Of a DNA stretch of 64,000 nucleotides, positions 37,632 through 47,837 are shown one piece after another. The position numbers and the translations under genes are program-made. Below the pieces are notes generated by a model. It was not told where the DNA came from and ran no database searches. It saw nothing but the letters and a program-made list of their open reading frames with translations. Origin of the DNA: Zobellella endophytica (GTDB taxonomy: Bacteria > Pseudomonadota > Gammaproteobacteria > Enterobacterales > Aeromonadaceae); the NCBI RefSeq assembly GCF_003012775.1, contig NZ_PXYG01000009.1:78101-142100 (forward strand), written 5' to 3'. Position 1 is the first letter of the stretch. Each line of letters opens with the position of its first letter.

Positions 37632-38763
37632 TAATAAAGGTTTTACTACCCTGACCGTTACCCTGGTGCTCGTTGCCATTTTGGCGGCGGTATCGGCTTT
37701 TATCGGCAAGGTGTTGATTTCTGACCGACGGATTACCTCGAACGAAATCGAATACCGGATGGCCTTTGCCGCCGCCGAGCAGGGCATTGCCGATGCCATC
37801 GCCGCCCTTAATGTGGATGTGACCACTCCGGCGGTCAGTGGCTCTGTCACGACCTCCCAGGGGGTCGCGACCTACAGCGTGGCAATGACGATAGGATCTA
37901 CAGTGTCCAATGTGGTTGATATTATATCGACTGCCGCACTGAATGAGTCTGTGGTCAGCGTAACAACACAGGTGGCGGAGAGGAATATTTTAAATCCAGG
38001 AGCGGGCTCTGGGCCATCTGCTCCTTTGCTGGTCGGCGGGGCTACAACCGGCATCAGTGGTAACATGACCGTAGTGGCGAATCCAAATGGGGGAGGACCT
38101 GGTGTAGCTGTTTCCGTATGGTCAGGAGATGATATTACTGGATCGGGCAGTATGCAGACCTGCCATTTGGGGGATTATGACCCTGACTCCGGCAACTGCA
38201 ATGCTACCATCAGCGAAAAGCAGGGCGGCACAGTGCTTTTTGATAGTGATGTGGTCGATAACGATCCTGATTTCCCCACCGATATGCTGGAGTATATGTT
38301 TGGCTATTCTGCCGACGAATGGGACAAGATAGAGGCTATGGCAACGGGAATAGTAGCCAACTGCAGCGATGTCATTCCGCCAGGCTTCTTTATTGTAGAT
38401 GGTGGGGGGGAATGTGATCTTAAAGATGTAGGCAGTTCTCCCACTGCACCGGCCATCATTCTTGTTAAAGATGCCAATCTCAAAGCTAATGGCGGAGATA
38501 AATTTTACGGGTTGGTATTTTCATTTGATTCCAATCTTGGTGATGCAGCTGTATACAATATCAGCCTTAATGGCGGCGCTCAGGTATTTGGTGCTATAGC
38601 TACTAACCATGGTGGGGATAACCTGAATGGCACCTTTGATGTTGTTTACGACAGCCAGGTTATTTGTGCCTTCTCTGACTGTGATGCTTCTGGTGGAGGC
38701 GGTGGAGGCTCCTCCACTTTGACTATCAGAACGATTCCCGGTAGCTGGAAAGACTGGAATTAG
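37618..38763 (+). CDS. pilX: Minor pilin PilX-like
   Basis: A 381-residue protein whose N-terminal segment NKG-FTTLTVTLVLVAILAAVSAFIG resembles PilX/GspK-type prepilins, which lack Glu at +5; here +5 is Thr. EYRMAFAAAEQGIADAIAAL is the typical PilX continuation. The C-terminal 300 residues are Gly/Ser/Asp-rich and end in a GGGGGG linker and TIRTIPGSWKDWN. It is roughly twice as long as P. aeruginosa PilX. The lack of Glu5 is typical of pilins that sit at the very tip. The DNA is A/T-rich relative to neighbours. Confidence 0.8.
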   Translation: MMGTDNKGFTTLTVTLVLVAILAAVSAFIGKVLISDRRITSNEIEYRMAFAAAEQGIADAIAALNVDVTTPAVSGSVTTSQGVATYSVAMTIGSTVSNVVDIISTAALNESVVSVTTQVAERNILNPGAGSGPSAPLLVGGATTGISGNMTVVANPNGGGPGVAVSVWSGDDITGSGSMQTCHLGDYDPDSGNCNATISEKQGGTVLFDSDVVDNDPDFPTDMLEYMFGYSADEWDKIEAMATGIVANCSDVIPPGFFIVDGGGECDLKDVGSSPTAPAIILVKDANLKANGGDKFYGLVFSFDSNLGDAAVYNISLNGGAQVFGAIATNHGGDNLNGTFDVVYDSQVICAFSDCDASGGGGGGSSTLTIRTIPGSWKDWN

Positions 38764-38771
38764 GAGGGATT

Positions 38772-40718
38772 ATGAGAAGGCAGTCGGGATTCGGGTTGGT
38801 CGAAGTTTTTATTTCCTTTTTACTGGTGGCTGGTACAGCAGGAGTTTTGCTTCAGCTGCATAAGGTATACTTGGAATATACTAGGGATGGTGGCTATCGG
38901 GAAGTTGCACTAAGGTTGGCCGAAAGTAAGGTTGATGAGGTGAGAAATACCGGATCAATTTCAGCATTCAATAGTCTTCCAGCATCGGGAAATGAGCAGA
39001 GAACCATTAATAATATGGACTATGATATCACTTGGGACATTTCCTCGGTTGGTTCCTTGTTGGAGAAGGAAGTTGAAGTCGAGGTGTCTTGGAGTATCGA
39101 TTCTGATGTTCAGACTGTATCTCTATCATCAAGGGTTACTCCCAACTTGCTGGTCACGGAAGGGCCCTTTGGCAATATCGGGGATGGTGCTAGTCCCGGT
39201 GGGGGAACTGGTCCTCAGGTACAATACACCCCCGGTTCCATTCCCGATATTGTGGCGGTGGTGACCGATCCGGATACCGGTATCAAGCAGGAAACCACCA
39301 AGCCGGCACCCGATGTACAAAATAATGATGATGACGTGGTGGTGAGTTTTGACTCCATTATTTATGACGGCAGTAATAACCGTCTTATTCAGAGCGACAC
39401 CAGAACCGTGTACTGCTCTTGCGATTATCAGAATGGATTGCAGTCAACCCGGCGACCGGCCCGGCCCTATTCGCTGCCTAATGGAGTCTACTGGTTCGAG
39501 GGACTTTCCGAAGAGAAGGAATGGGGCGACAGCGACAACCCGGACTGCACTGTGTGCTGTAACGACCATTTCGATGTCGGCTCCAGCTCCTTGTTCGAAG
39601 ACAACTTCAACCAGTTTAACCAGGGGCACGGGCACTACATCAATGCCATCTCGCCGGCTTCCGCCGGGCAGGAATATCTGGAGTCCTGCCGGATGCTGCG
39701 GATCGATGGTTTTTTCCGGGTAATGCCGGACTGGAACCTGATAGCCCTGAATATTTTCCCCCCATCCTACCTGACCGATGCCGATAATGTGCAGCTCTAT
39801 CAGCAATACATAGAGGACGTAGTGCAGGAATATGTCACCATTCAGAAGAGCGGCCTGCCCAGCACCACCTATCAGCCGGACAGCTTCCAGGTCTGGTTGA
39901 GCGCTAATGGTGATACTGCAGATTTCGAGAGCCTGACCGAGCTGTTTATCGCTTCCTATCAACTGGCGGCGAGGGCGATATACGTGGACCTTATGCCCCA
40001 GAGCCTGCTTGATGCCATCGATTTCAGCGATGACAACTGGCTGACCAAGGTGTCATTCAACGAGGTGAACACGACCCTGCTGGCAAACTGGCGGGTAGAA
40101 GACGGCGACGATGACTATCTTGAAGTGACCAATGAACCGGTGGAAACCATAGTGGACCCCGACAATAACTTTTTCGGCACCTACAGTCGCGGCTATGTCA
40201 CTACCCTGCAGGAATCGGCCTCCGCGGCAGCCCAGCCCAGGGTATTTGCCACCATGACCCGCTACAACAGCGGGTTGACCGGCCAGGATCCGATCTCACC
40301 GTTCGACGCCGGCACCCTCTTTGAAACCAGCCTGACCCTGTCGGTGAGCAGCGGCTCGGCCCTTACCACCTTTATCAGCGGGAAAATTGAATGCTTGACC
40401 GTGCAGGGTAACGGCACCACCCCGGTGGCGTGCAAGTCCCAGGACTTCAACAATACGGTCGCTACTCCCGACGGTAACGGCAGCTGCACCATTCGCAAGG
40501 ATTCGGATCCGGCCACCGCCTTCTATGAATGCACCGTTACTGCCGGCCAGGCGGTTACTATTACTTTTACTAATAATCAGCCCAGCAGTGATTTTGTCTT
40601 CAATCCGTCGAGCGTTAATTTAACTACGACCCAAGTCAACAACAACACCGATATTCCCTGCGTGATGCAGATCAACAATAACATCACCAACTTCGTGACC
40701 TATAGCTGTCAGCCGTAA
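38772..40718 (+). CDS. Very large minor prepilin (PilV-like N-terminus, unknown C-terminal domain)
   Basis: A 648-residue protein. Residues 1-30 are a prepilin signal: leader MRRQSG, then FGLVEVFISFLLVAGTAGVLL with Glu at +5; LRLAESKVDEVRNTGS continues the PilV-like stem helix. Usual PilV proteins have fewer than 200 residues. Here about 500 extra residues follow, with a Cys-rich stretch (YCSCDY near 215, CTVCCNDHFDVG near 260), a helical part (about 300-430) and a beta-rich Ser/Thr/Asn tail ending in paired cysteines. I do not recognise the extra domain. It follows pilX by 8 bases after AGGAGG and ends the operon, where pilY1 would be expected. Probably a pilus tip adhesin, by inference. Confidence 0.8.
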   Translation: MRRQSGFGLVEVFISFLLVAGTAGVLLQLHKVYLEYTRDGGYREVALRLAESKVDEVRNTGSISAFNSLPASGNEQRTINNMDYDITWDISSVGSLLEKEVEVEVSWSIDSDVQTVSLSSRVTPNLLVTEGPFGNIGDGASPGGGTGPQVQYTPGSIPDIVAVVTDPDTGIKQETTKPAPDVQNNDDDVVVSFDSIIYDGSNNRLIQSDTRTVYCSCDYQNGLQSTRRPARPYSLPNGVYWFEGLSEEKEWGDSDNPDCTVCCNDHFDVGSSSLFEDNFNQFNQGHGHYINAISPASAGQEYLESCRMLRIDGFFRVMPDWNLIALNIFPPSYLTDADNVQLYQQYIEDVVQEYVTIQKSGLPSTTYQPDSFQVWLSANGDTADFESLTELFIASYQLAARAIYVDLMPQSLLDAIDFSDDNWLTKVSFNEVNTTLLANWRVEDGDDDYLEVTNEPVETIVDPDNNFFGTYSRGYVTTLQESASAAAQPRVFATMTRYNSGLTGQDPISPFDAGTLFETSLTLSVSSGSALTTFISGKIECLTVQGNGTTPVACKSQDFNNTVATPDGNGSCTIRKDSDPATAFYECTVTAGQAVTITFTNNQPSSDFVFNPSSVNLTTTQVNNNTDIPCVMQINNNITNFVTYSCQP

Positions 40719-40731
40719 GCCGGCGGAACAA

Positions 40732-40762
40732 GCGGCGCTGGTAACCCCGGCGCCTTTTTTTT
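40732..40762 (+). terminator. Terminator of the minor pilin operon
   Basis: GGCGCTGG and CCCGGCGCC form a stem with a TAAC loop and one mismatch, followed by eight T. Confidence 0.8.
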
Positions 40763-40800
40763 ATCATGCCGGTAATCCTCTATGTGTACACAGGCCCATC

Positions 40801-42420
40801 ATGTCCCAACACCTTACCCTGGCACTGGCGCAGCTGAACCTCACCGTGGGTGCCATCGAAGCCAATACCGACGCCATGCTGGCCGCCGCCGGGCAGGCGG
40901 CGGAGCAGGGCGCCGATCTGGTGCTCTATCCCGAGCTGGCGGTCACTGGCTATCCGCCGGAAGACCTGCTGTTCCGTGACGATCTCTACCAGCGGGTCGA
41001 CGCCGCCCTGAACCGGCTGGCCGCCGCCAGCACCCATACCGCCCTGGTGGTGGGCCACCCCTGGCGCGAAGGGGGCAGGCTGTATAACGCTGCTTCCTTC
41101 TTCTACCAGGGCCGGCTGGAAGGGCGCTATTTCAAGCAGTTGCTGCCCAACTACGGCGTTTTCGATGAAAAACGCTACTTCAGTGCCGGCAGCCAGTCCT
41201 GCGTGATCGAGTTCAAGGGCCACCGGCTGGGCCTGCTGATCTGCGAAGACGTCTGGGAGGCGGCCCCGGCGGCGGAAGCGAAAACGGCGGGGGCCGAACT
41301 GTTGCTCAGCCTCAATGCCTCGCCCTACCACAGGGGCAAGTCCTGGATCCGGGAAAGCCTGCTGGCCCAGCGCAGCCGCGAAAACCAGCTGCCGCTGCTG
41401 TACCTGAACCTGGTGGGCGGCCAGGACGAGCTGGTGTTCGACGGCCGCTCCAAGGTGTTCAACGCCGCCGGTGAACTGACCCAGAACCTGGCCGCCTTCG
41501 GCGAGCAGCTGGCCCTGGTGCAGATCGAGAAAGGGGCGCCACGCCGGGGGGATATCCAGCCGCCGCTGGAGCCGCTGGCCGAGGTCTATCAGGCGCTGGT
41601 GCTGGCCACCCGCGACTACGTCAACAAGAACGGCTTCGGCGGCGCCGTGCTGGGGCTGTCCGGCGGTATCGATTCGGCCCTGACCCTGGCCATCGCGGTC
41701 GACGCCCTGGGCGCCGAGCGGGTGCAGGCGGTAATGATGCCGTTCCGCTACACCGCTTCCATGAGCGTGGAAGACGCGGAAGAGGAGGCCCGCCACCTGG
41801 GCGTGGAGTTCAACATCGTGTCCATCGAACCGATGTTCGATGCCTTTATGGGCCAGCTGGCACCGCTGTTCGAGGGCACCGAGCGCGACACCACCGAAGA
41901 AAACCTGCAGGCCCGTGCCCGGGGCGTGCTGCTGATGGCCATTTCCAACAAACGCCGCCGACTGGTGCTGACCACCGGCAACAAGAGCGAGGTGGCGGTG
42001 GGCTACTGCACCCTCTACGGCGACATGGTCGGCGGCTTCGCCCCGATCAAGGACGTGCCCAAAACCCTGGTGTTCGAGCTGTCCGAATACCGCAACACCC
42101 TGGGCTACGTGATCCCCCAGCGGGTCATCGACCGCCCGCCTTCCGCCGAACTGGCGCCGGATCAGCTCGACCAGGACAGCCTGCCCCCGTATGATGTGCT
42201 GGACGCCATCCTTGAAGCCTATGTGGAGCACGACAAGTCCCTGGCCGATCTGCTGGCTGAAGGCTTCGACGAAGCCGACGTGCGCCGGGTGATCAAGCTG
42301 GTGGATATCAACGAATACAAACGCCGCCAGGGGGCGGTGGGGCCGCGCATCACGCCGCGCAACTTCGGCAAGGACCGTCGTTACCCCATCACCTCCGGGT
42401 TCGGCAAAGTGAATTGGTAA
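40801..42420 (+). CDS. nadE: Glutamine-dependent NAD+ synthetase NadE
   Basis: NadE makes NAD+ from deamido-NAD+ with ATP and ammonia released from glutamine. The 539-residue two-domain enzyme has an N-terminal nitrilase-fold glutaminase (about 1-250; YPELAVTGYPPEDLL with catalytic Glu, FKQLLPNYGVFDEKR with Lys, and Cys in LLICEDVWE near residue 148) and a C-terminal synthetase with the P-loop LSGGIDSALTLAIA near residue 288 and LTTGNKSEVAVGYCTLYGDM. This is the long glutamine-using form, unlike the short ammonia-dependent E. coli NadE. glnB follows 9 bases downstream. Confidence 0.96.
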   Translation: MSQHLTLALAQLNLTVGAIEANTDAMLAAAGQAAEQGADLVLYPELAVTGYPPEDLLFRDDLYQRVDAALNRLAAASTHTALVVGHPWREGGRLYNAASFFYQGRLEGRYFKQLLPNYGVFDEKRYFSAGSQSCVIEFKGHRLGLLICEDVWEAAPAAEAKTAGAELLLSLNASPYHRGKSWIRESLLAQRSRENQLPLLYLNLVGGQDELVFDGRSKVFNAAGELTQNLAAFGEQLALVQIEKGAPRRGDIQPPLEPLAEVYQALVLATRDYVNKNGFGGAVLGLSGGIDSALTLAIAVDALGAERVQAVMMPFRYTASMSVEDAEEEARHLGVEFNIVSIEPMFDAFMGQLAPLFEGTERDTTEENLQARARGVLLMAISNKRRRLVLTTGNKSEVAVGYCTLYGDMVGGFAPIKDVPKTLVFELSEYRNTLGYVIPQRVIDRPPSAELAPDQLDQDSLPPYDVLDAILEAYVEHDKSLADLLAEGFDEADVRRVIKLVDINEYKRRQGAVGPRITPRNFGKDRRYPITSGFGKVNW

Positions 42421-42768
<348 letters not shown>

Positions 42769-42775
42769 AAAGGCT

Positions 42776-42842
42776 GGGATGGGTGACTGGGGACTCGGGA
42801 CTGGTCGTAGAGACTGGCAGCGACGGAGCCCGAATCCCCGGT
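42776..42842. repeat. GGGACTCGGGACTGG repeat between glnB and luxS
   Basis: GTGACTGGGGACTCGGGACT and, beyond a short spacer, AGACTGG and the reverse element CCCGAATCCCC. The wording and order resemble the repeat cluster at 1880-1982. No gene is seen here. Confidence 0.5.
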
Positions 42843-42902
42843 TTTAACTGCCCGGCTTTTTTGCCACAATTACCGATAGAATCATCAGTCGAGGAACAGA
42901 AG

Positions 42903-43412
42903 ATGCCACTGCTGGACAGTTTTACCGTCGATCATACCCGTATGGGAGCCCCGGCGGTGCGGGTCGCCAAGACCATGGCCACCCCCCACAACGACACCAT
43001 TACCGTATTCGATCTGCGTTTCTGCCTGCCGAACAAGGAAATCCTGTCCGAGAAGGGCATCCATACCTTGGAGCACCTGTTCGCGGGCTTTATGCGCAAC
43101 CACCTGAATGGCAACGGAGTCGAGATTATCGATATTTCTCCCATGGGCTGCCGTACCGGTTTTTATATGAGCCTGGTGGGCGCGCCGGACGAGCAACGGG
43201 TGGCCGATGCCTGGAAGGCGGCGATGGAAGATGTGCTCGGGGTGGAAAGCCAGTCGCAAATTCCGGAGCTTAATGAGTACCAGTGCGGCACCTATGCGAT
43301 GCACTCGCTGGACGAGGCCAAGGCCATCGCCCGCAACATCATCGAACGGGGCATCGGCGTCAACAGCAACCAGGCGCTCAAGCTGCCGGAAGAGATGCTG
43401 AAAACCCTGTAA
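42903..43412 (+). CDS. luxS: S-ribosylhomocysteine lyase LuxS
   Basis: LuxS cleaves S-ribosylhomocysteine into homocysteine and DPD, the precursor of autoinducer-2. The 169-residue protein has the metal ligands His54 and His58 in HTLEH, a third ligand Cys128 in [12 protein letters not shown], and the catalytic Cys83 in [11 protein letters not shown]. The frame is open upstream to 42783, but the ATG at 42903 gives the standard MPLLDSF start after AGGAACAG. It stands apart from gshA here, although in E. coli luxS follows gshA. A strong terminator follows. Confidence 0.98.
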   Translation: MPLLDSFTVDHTRMGAPAVRVAKTMATPHNDTITVFDLRFCLPNKEILSEKGIHTLEHLFAGFMRNHLNGNGVEIIDISPMGCRTGFYMSLVGAPDEQRVADAWKAAMEDVLGVESQSQIPELNEYQCGTYAMHSLDEAKAIARNIIERGIGVNSNQALKLPEEMLKTL

Positions 43413-43433
43413 TCCCCCGGCCTCCCCTGGGGA

Positions 43434-43478
43434 CAAAACGCCCGGTTCAAGCAAGCACTGGCTTAACCGGGTGTTTTG
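43434..43478 (+). terminator. Terminator of luxS
   Basis: AAAACGCCCGGTT and AACCGGGTGTTTT pair around an inner loop, with a T-rich end. It is partly symmetric. Confidence 0.8.
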
Positions 43479-43542
43479 TCACTCTTTATTCTTTCTCTGT
43501 TGATATACTTCCCTTATTACAGTGCTCAAATGGACCACTTCT

Positions 43543-45858
43543 ATGTCTGAACAGCAAGATCCTTTCCTCCAGAGGGAAGCCGAAAAATACGAAAACCCCA
43601 TTCCCAGCCGGGAATATATCCTCGAGCACATCAAAGAGCGGCAAACTCCGGTCACCCGCGACGAACTGTTTGCCGATCTGGCGCTGGCAGGCGAGGAGCA
43701 GGCCGAGGCCCTGCGCCGCCGGCTGCGCGCCATGGAGCGGGACGGCCAGCTGGTGTTCACCCGCAACAAATGTTACGCCCTGCCCGACAAGCTCAACCTG
43801 ATCAAGGGCTATGTCATCGGCCACCGGGAAGGCTTCGGCTTCCTGCGTCCGGAAGACGGCGGCGACGATCTGTTCCTGGCCCAGCGCGAAATGGATGCGC
43901 TGATGCACGGCGACTACGTGCTGGTGCAGCCCCTGCGGTTCGACGCCAAGGGCCGGCGCGAGGCCCGGGTGGTGCGCATCCTCAAGTCCCGCGAGCTGGA
44001 GGTGGTGGGCCGCTACTTCGTGGAAAACGGCGTCAGCTACGTGGTGCCGGACGACAGCCGCATCGCCCAGGACATCCTCATTCCCCAGGGCGAGACCATG
44101 GGCGCGCGCATGGGCCAGGTGGTGGTGATCTCCATCACCCAGCGGCCCACCCGGCGGATGACCGGCATCGGCAAGGTCATCGAGGTGCTGGGCGAGACCA
44201 TGGATCCGGGCATGGAGATCGAAATCGCCCTGCGCACCCACGGCATTCCCCATGTGTGGCCGGAAGAGGTCAAGCAGGAAATCGTCAAACTGACCGAACA
44301 GGTGCCGGAAGAAGCCAAGAAAGGCCGCAAGGATCTGCGCGAGCTGCCGCTGGTGACCATCGACGGTGAAGACGCCCGCGACTTCGACGACGCCGTCTAC
44401 TGCCAGCCCAAGCGGTCCGGCGGCTGGCGGCTGTGGGTGGCCATCGCCGACGTGTCCTACTACGTTCGCCCGGGCACGGCGCTGGATAGCGAAGGCTATC
44501 AGCGCGGCAACTCGGTGTACTTCCCCGAGCAGGTGATCCCCATGCTGCCGGAGGTGCTGTCCAACGGCCTCTGCTCGCTCAACCCCCAGGTGGATAGGTT
44601 GTGTATGGTGGCGGAAATCACCATCTCGGCCACCGGCAAGCAGTCCGGCTTCAAATTCTACGAGGCGGTGATGAATTCCCACGCCCGTCTCACCTACACC
44701 AAGGTGGCCGCCATCCTGGAAGGGGACGAGACCCTGCGCGAGCGTTATGCCCCGCTGGTACCGCACCTGGAAGAACTGAACCGGCTCTATCAGGTGATGA
44801 AAGAGGCGCGTCATCAGCGTGGCGCGGTGGAGTTCGAAAGCGAAGAAACCCGCTTCGTGTTCAACCCCCAGCGCAAGATCGAGCGTATCGTACCGCTGGT
44901 GCGCAACGACGCCCACAAGATCATCGAAGAATGCATGATCCAGGCCAACGTGGCCGCCGCCCGCTTTATCGAGAAGCAGGAAGCCCATGCCCTGTTCCGG
45001 GTGCACGACAAGCCGAGCGAAGAAAAGCTCACCGGCTTTCGCAGCTTCCTCGGTGAACTGGGGCTGGAGCTGAAAGGCGGTCTGGAGCCGCAGCCTGCGG
45101 ACTATGCCCTGCTGGCGGAGCAGATCAAGGAACGGCCGGATGCTGAACTGATCCAGACCATGCTGTTGCGCTCCATGAAGCAGGCGGTGTACCAGGCGGA
45201 CAACATGGGCCACTTCGGCCTGGCGCTGAAGTCCTATGCCCACTTCACCTCGCCCATCCGCCGCTATCCGGATCTGGTGCTGCACCGGGCCATCAAATAC
45301 CAGTTGGCCAAAGAGCAGGGCAACCCCGGCGGCAAATGGACTCCGACCGGTGGCATCAACTATCAGTACGACGAAGTCGCCCCCATGGGCGAGCACTGCT
45401 CCGTGACCGAGCGCCGTGCCGATGACGCCACCCGCGACGTGGCCGACTGGCTCAAGTGCGAATACATGCTCGATCACGTGGGCAGCGAGTTCGGCGGTAC
45501 CATCGCCAACGTGACCGGCTTCGGCTTCTTCGTGCGGCTGGATGAAATCCATATCGACGGCCTGGTACATATCTCCAGCCTGCAGAACGATTACTACCAG
45601 TTCGACCCGGCGCGCCAGCTGCTGATCGGCGAAACCTTCCGTCGCCGTTACCGCCTGGGGGACAAGATCAGGGTCAAGGTGATGGCGGTCAACCTGGACG
45701 AGCGCAAGATCGACTTCGAAACGGTGGAAGAAGCGCTGCCGGCCGGTGCCAAGACCGGCAAGGGCGCGAAGAACCTGAAGTCACGGCAACGGGCCAAGCC
45801 CAAGAGCGGCGACAAGGGCGAGCCCAAGCCGGGCAAAGGTGGCAGAAAACGCCGCTGA
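43543..45858 (+). CDS. rnr: Exoribonuclease RNase R
   Basis: RNase R is a processive 3'-5' exonuclease that degrades structured RNA and, with tmRNA, faulty mRNA. The 771-residue protein has an N-terminal helix-turn-helix (about 20-85), two cold-shock domains, the RNB catalytic domain with [14 protein letters not shown] near residue 279 (metal-binding aspartates) and [12 protein letters not shown] near 568, an S1 domain (about 640-725) and a short basic tail. The tail is shorter than in E. coli (813 residues). ATG at 43543 was chosen by the [23 protein letters not shown] start. rlmB follows as in E. coli, but nsrR is not upstream. Confidence 0.96.
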   Translation: MSEQQDPFLQREAEKYENPIPSREYILEHIKERQTPVTRDELFADLALAGEEQAEALRRRLRAMERDGQLVFTRNKCYALPDKLNLIKGYVIGHREGFGFLRPEDGGDDLFLAQREMDALMHGDYVLVQPLRFDAKGRREARVVRILKSRELEVVGRYFVENGVSYVVPDDSRIAQDILIPQGETMGARMGQVVVISITQRPTRRMTGIGKVIEVLGETMDPGMEIEIALRTHGIPHVWPEEVKQEIVKLTEQVPEEAKKGRKDLRELPLVTIDGEDARDFDDAVYCQPKRSGGWRLWVAIADVSYYVRPGTALDSEGYQRGNSVYFPEQVIPMLPEVLSNGLCSLNPQVDRLCMVAEITISATGKQSGFKFYEAVMNSHARLTYTKVAAILEGDETLRERYAPLVPHLEELNRLYQVMKEARHQRGAVEFESEETRFVFNPQRKIERIVPLVRNDAHKIIEECMIQANVAAARFIEKQEAHALFRVHDKPSEEKLTGFRSFLGELGLELKGGLEPQPADYALLAEQIKERPDAELIQTMLLRSMKQAVYQADNMGHFGLALKSYAHFTSPIRRYPDLVLHRAIKYQLAKEQGNPGGKWTPTGGINYQYDEVAPMGEHCSVTERRADDATRDVADWLKCEYMLDHVGSEFGGTIANVTGFGFFVRLDEIHIDGLVHISSLQNDYYQFDPARQLLIGETFRRRYRLGDKIRVKVMAVNLDERKIDFETVEEALPAGAKTGKGAKNLKSRQRAKPKSGDKGEPKPGKGGRKRR

Positions 45859-45928
45859 CCGAGTCAGGGGCCGGGGAGGGGAAACTTATCCCGTCCCCGC
45901 TCCCCCATTCCACATTCCGAGAACTGAC

Positions 45929-46666
45929 ATGAGCACCGAACTGATTTTCGGCATCCACGCGCTGGATGCCATCCTCGAATCCCACCCCGAAAATATATTG
46001 GAAGTCTGGCTGCTGAAAGGGCGGGACGACGCCCGCCTGCAGGCCTTGCAGGCACGCTTGCAGGCGGTGGGCGTCAAGGTGCAGTTTGCCGGCCGTCACA
46101 CCCTGGACGCCAAGGCCGAGGGCAACCAGCACCAGGGGGTCGTGGCCCGGATCAAAGGGCTGCCGACCCTGAACGAAGCGGATCTGGACGCCTTGCTCGG
46201 CAGCCAGCCCAATCCGCTGCTACTGGTGCTGGACGGTGTTACCGATCCGCATAACCTGGGCGCCTGCCTGCGCACCGCCGATGCCGCCGGGGTGCACGGC
46301 GTCATAGTACCGAAGGACAAATCCGCCGGCCTGACGCCGGTGGCGCGCAAGGTGGCCTGCGGCGCCGCCGAGGTGGTGCCGCTGTTTCAGGTGACCAACC
46401 TGGCTCGTACCCTGCGCAACCTGCAGGACAAGGGTATCTGGGTGGTGGGGACCGCCGGCGAGGCGGATCACAGCCTGTACCAGGCCAGACTGACCGGCGC
46501 CCTGGCGCTGGTGATGGGGGCCGAGGGCAAGGGCATGCGCCGGCTGACCCGGGAACATTGCGACGAACTGGTGAGCATCCCCATGGCGGGCTCGGTGTCC
46601 AGCCTCAATGTGTCGGTGGCCACCGGCATCTGCCTGTTTGAAATGGTGCGCCAGCGCGGGTCATGA
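45929..46666 (+). CDS. rlmB: 23S rRNA (guanosine-2251-2'-O)-methyltransferase RlmB
   Basis: RlmB methylates the ribose of G2251 in the peptidyl transferase P loop. The 245-residue SPOUT enzyme starts [16 protein letters not shown], has an N-terminal L30e-like substrate-binding domain (about 1-75) and the knot motifs [21 protein letters not shown] near residue 102, VMGAEGKGM and [20 protein letters not shown]. The frame is open to 45839 but only the ATG at 45929 gives the family N-terminus. It overlaps the next gene in ATGA. Confidence 0.96.
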   Translation: MSTELIFGIHALDAILESHPENILEVWLLKGRDDARLQALQARLQAVGVKVQFAGRHTLDAKAEGNQHQGVVARIKGLPTLNEADLDALLGSQPNPLLLVLDGVTDPHNLGACLRTADAAGVHGVIVPKDKSAGLTPVARKVACGAAEVVPLFQVTNLARTLRNLQDKGIWVVGTAGEADHSLYQARLTGALALVMGAEGKGMRRLTREHCDELVSIPMAGSVSSLNVSVATGICLFEMVRQRGS

Positions 46667-47238
46667 GCCTTCCCCTGGAGCATTGGCGGGAGCTGTGGCA
46701 ACTGACGGTGCCGCAGTGGCAGCGGCTGGCGGGGGAGGCCGTCCCACTTGAGCTGGCCCCCAGGGCACAGCTCTGGAGGCCGGGCAGTTGCCCCGACGAG
46801 GTGATCCTGGTGCGGGCGGGCCTGCTCAAGACGGTTTTCGTCAGCGAGGAAGGGCGCCACTATATCAAGGAGTTTTTCTGGCAGGGGGACGCCTTTTTTA
46901 GCTACCACAGCCACCTGAGCGGGACGCCCACGCCCTATTGCCTGGAAGCGCAGGAGTCCTGCTCGCTCTATGTGTTTTCCCTGAAAAGACTGCTGTCGTT
47001 CGCCGCCAAGGATCCCGCCTGGCAGTTGGTTTATCTCCGATTGCTGGAGACCCAGCTCAGGTTCAAGGAAGAGAAAGAATTCCTGTTGCTGACCCAGGGC
47101 CCGGAGGCCCGTTACCTGCTCTTTCAACGGCGCAATGCCGACCTGGTCCGGCGATTACCCGACCATCAGATTGCCGCCTACCTGGGGATCAGTCCCATCA
47201 GCCTGAGCCGGATCAAACGTCGTCTTAACAAAGGTTAA
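46663..47238 (+). CDS. Crp/Fnr-family transcriptional regulator
   Basis: A 191-residue protein with a cyclic nucleotide-binding-like beta barrel (about 25-110; [33 protein letters not shown]), a dimerisation helix and a short C-terminal helix-turn-helix ([22 protein letters not shown]). It has no Fnr-type N-terminal cysteine cluster, and I see no cAMP-specific residues, so the ligand is unknown. It is translationally coupled to rlmB by an ATGA overlap. This is an unexpected partner, because rlmB is normally not cotranscribed with a regulator. Possible function cannot be inferred from its neighbours. Confidence 0.85.
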   Translation: MSLPLEHWRELWQLTVPQWQRLAGEAVPLELAPRAQLWRPGSCPDEVILVRAGLLKTVFVSEEGRHYIKEFFWQGDAFFSYHSHLSGTPTPYCLEAQESCSLYVFSLKRLLSFAAKDPAWQLVYLRLLETQLRFKEEKEFLLLTQGPEARYLLFQRRNADLVRRLPDHQIAAYLGISPISLSRIKRRLNKG

Positions 47239-47366
47239 TGCTTGTGTGGTCGGGCTCCGATATGCTGGTCGGTGTATTCGCCCGCGCTCGTCCTTCCGCT
47301 CCTGGGGTGATGGCGCCGGGCGGATCTCTTTCCCTGGTAACAAGAACGTATGGAAATACACGAGAC

Positions 47367-47837
47367 ATGATCACCCGTACTCACTGGCAACTGGCCGGCT
47401 TCGATGAGCTAAGTACCGTCCAGCTCTACCACATGCTGGCGCTGCGCTGCGAGATCTTCGTGGTGGAGCAGGACTGCGCCTACCAGGATCCGGATGGCGT
47501 GGATCTGCATCCGCAAGCGCGCCATCTCAACCTGTGGCGGGGCGGGCAACTGCTGGCCACGGCACGTATCCTCGGGCCGGGGGCGCAGGCGCCCGGCGAG
47601 GTCTGGATTGGCCGGGTGGCGGTGGCCCCGCAGGCGAGGGGACAGGGGCTGGCCCGCCAGCTGATGCGGCGGGCCATGGCGGCAGCGGGTGAATACTGGC
47701 CCGGATGTCCGCTCAAGCTCGGTGCCCAGACCTATGTGCGGGACTTCTACGCTTCCCTGGGCTTCGTCCCCCTGGGACCCGAATACCTGGAAGACGGTAT
47801 TCCCCACCAGCAGATGGAGTGGTCGTGCAACGCATAA
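47367..47837 (+). CDS. elaA: GNAT-family N-acetyltransferase, ElaA type
   Basis: A 156-residue acetyltransferase that resembles E. coli ElaA: LYHMLALRCEIFVVEQDCAYQDPDG near residue 20, VWIGRVAVAPQARGQGLARQLM with the acetyl-CoA loop near residue 80, and PLKLGAQTYVRDFYASLGFVP. The substrate is unknown. The frame is open from 47238, but the ATG at 47367 gives the family length. A 128-base gap separates it from the Crp-like gene. Its end overlaps the start of the next gene. Confidence 0.9.
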   Translation: MITRTHWQLAGFDELSTVQLYHMLALRCEIFVVEQDCAYQDPDGVDLHPQARHLNLWRGGQLLATARILGPGAQAPGEVWIGRVAVAPQARGQGLARQLMRRAMAAAGEYWPGCPLKLGAQTYVRDFYASLGFVPLGPEYLEDGIPHQQMEWSCNA

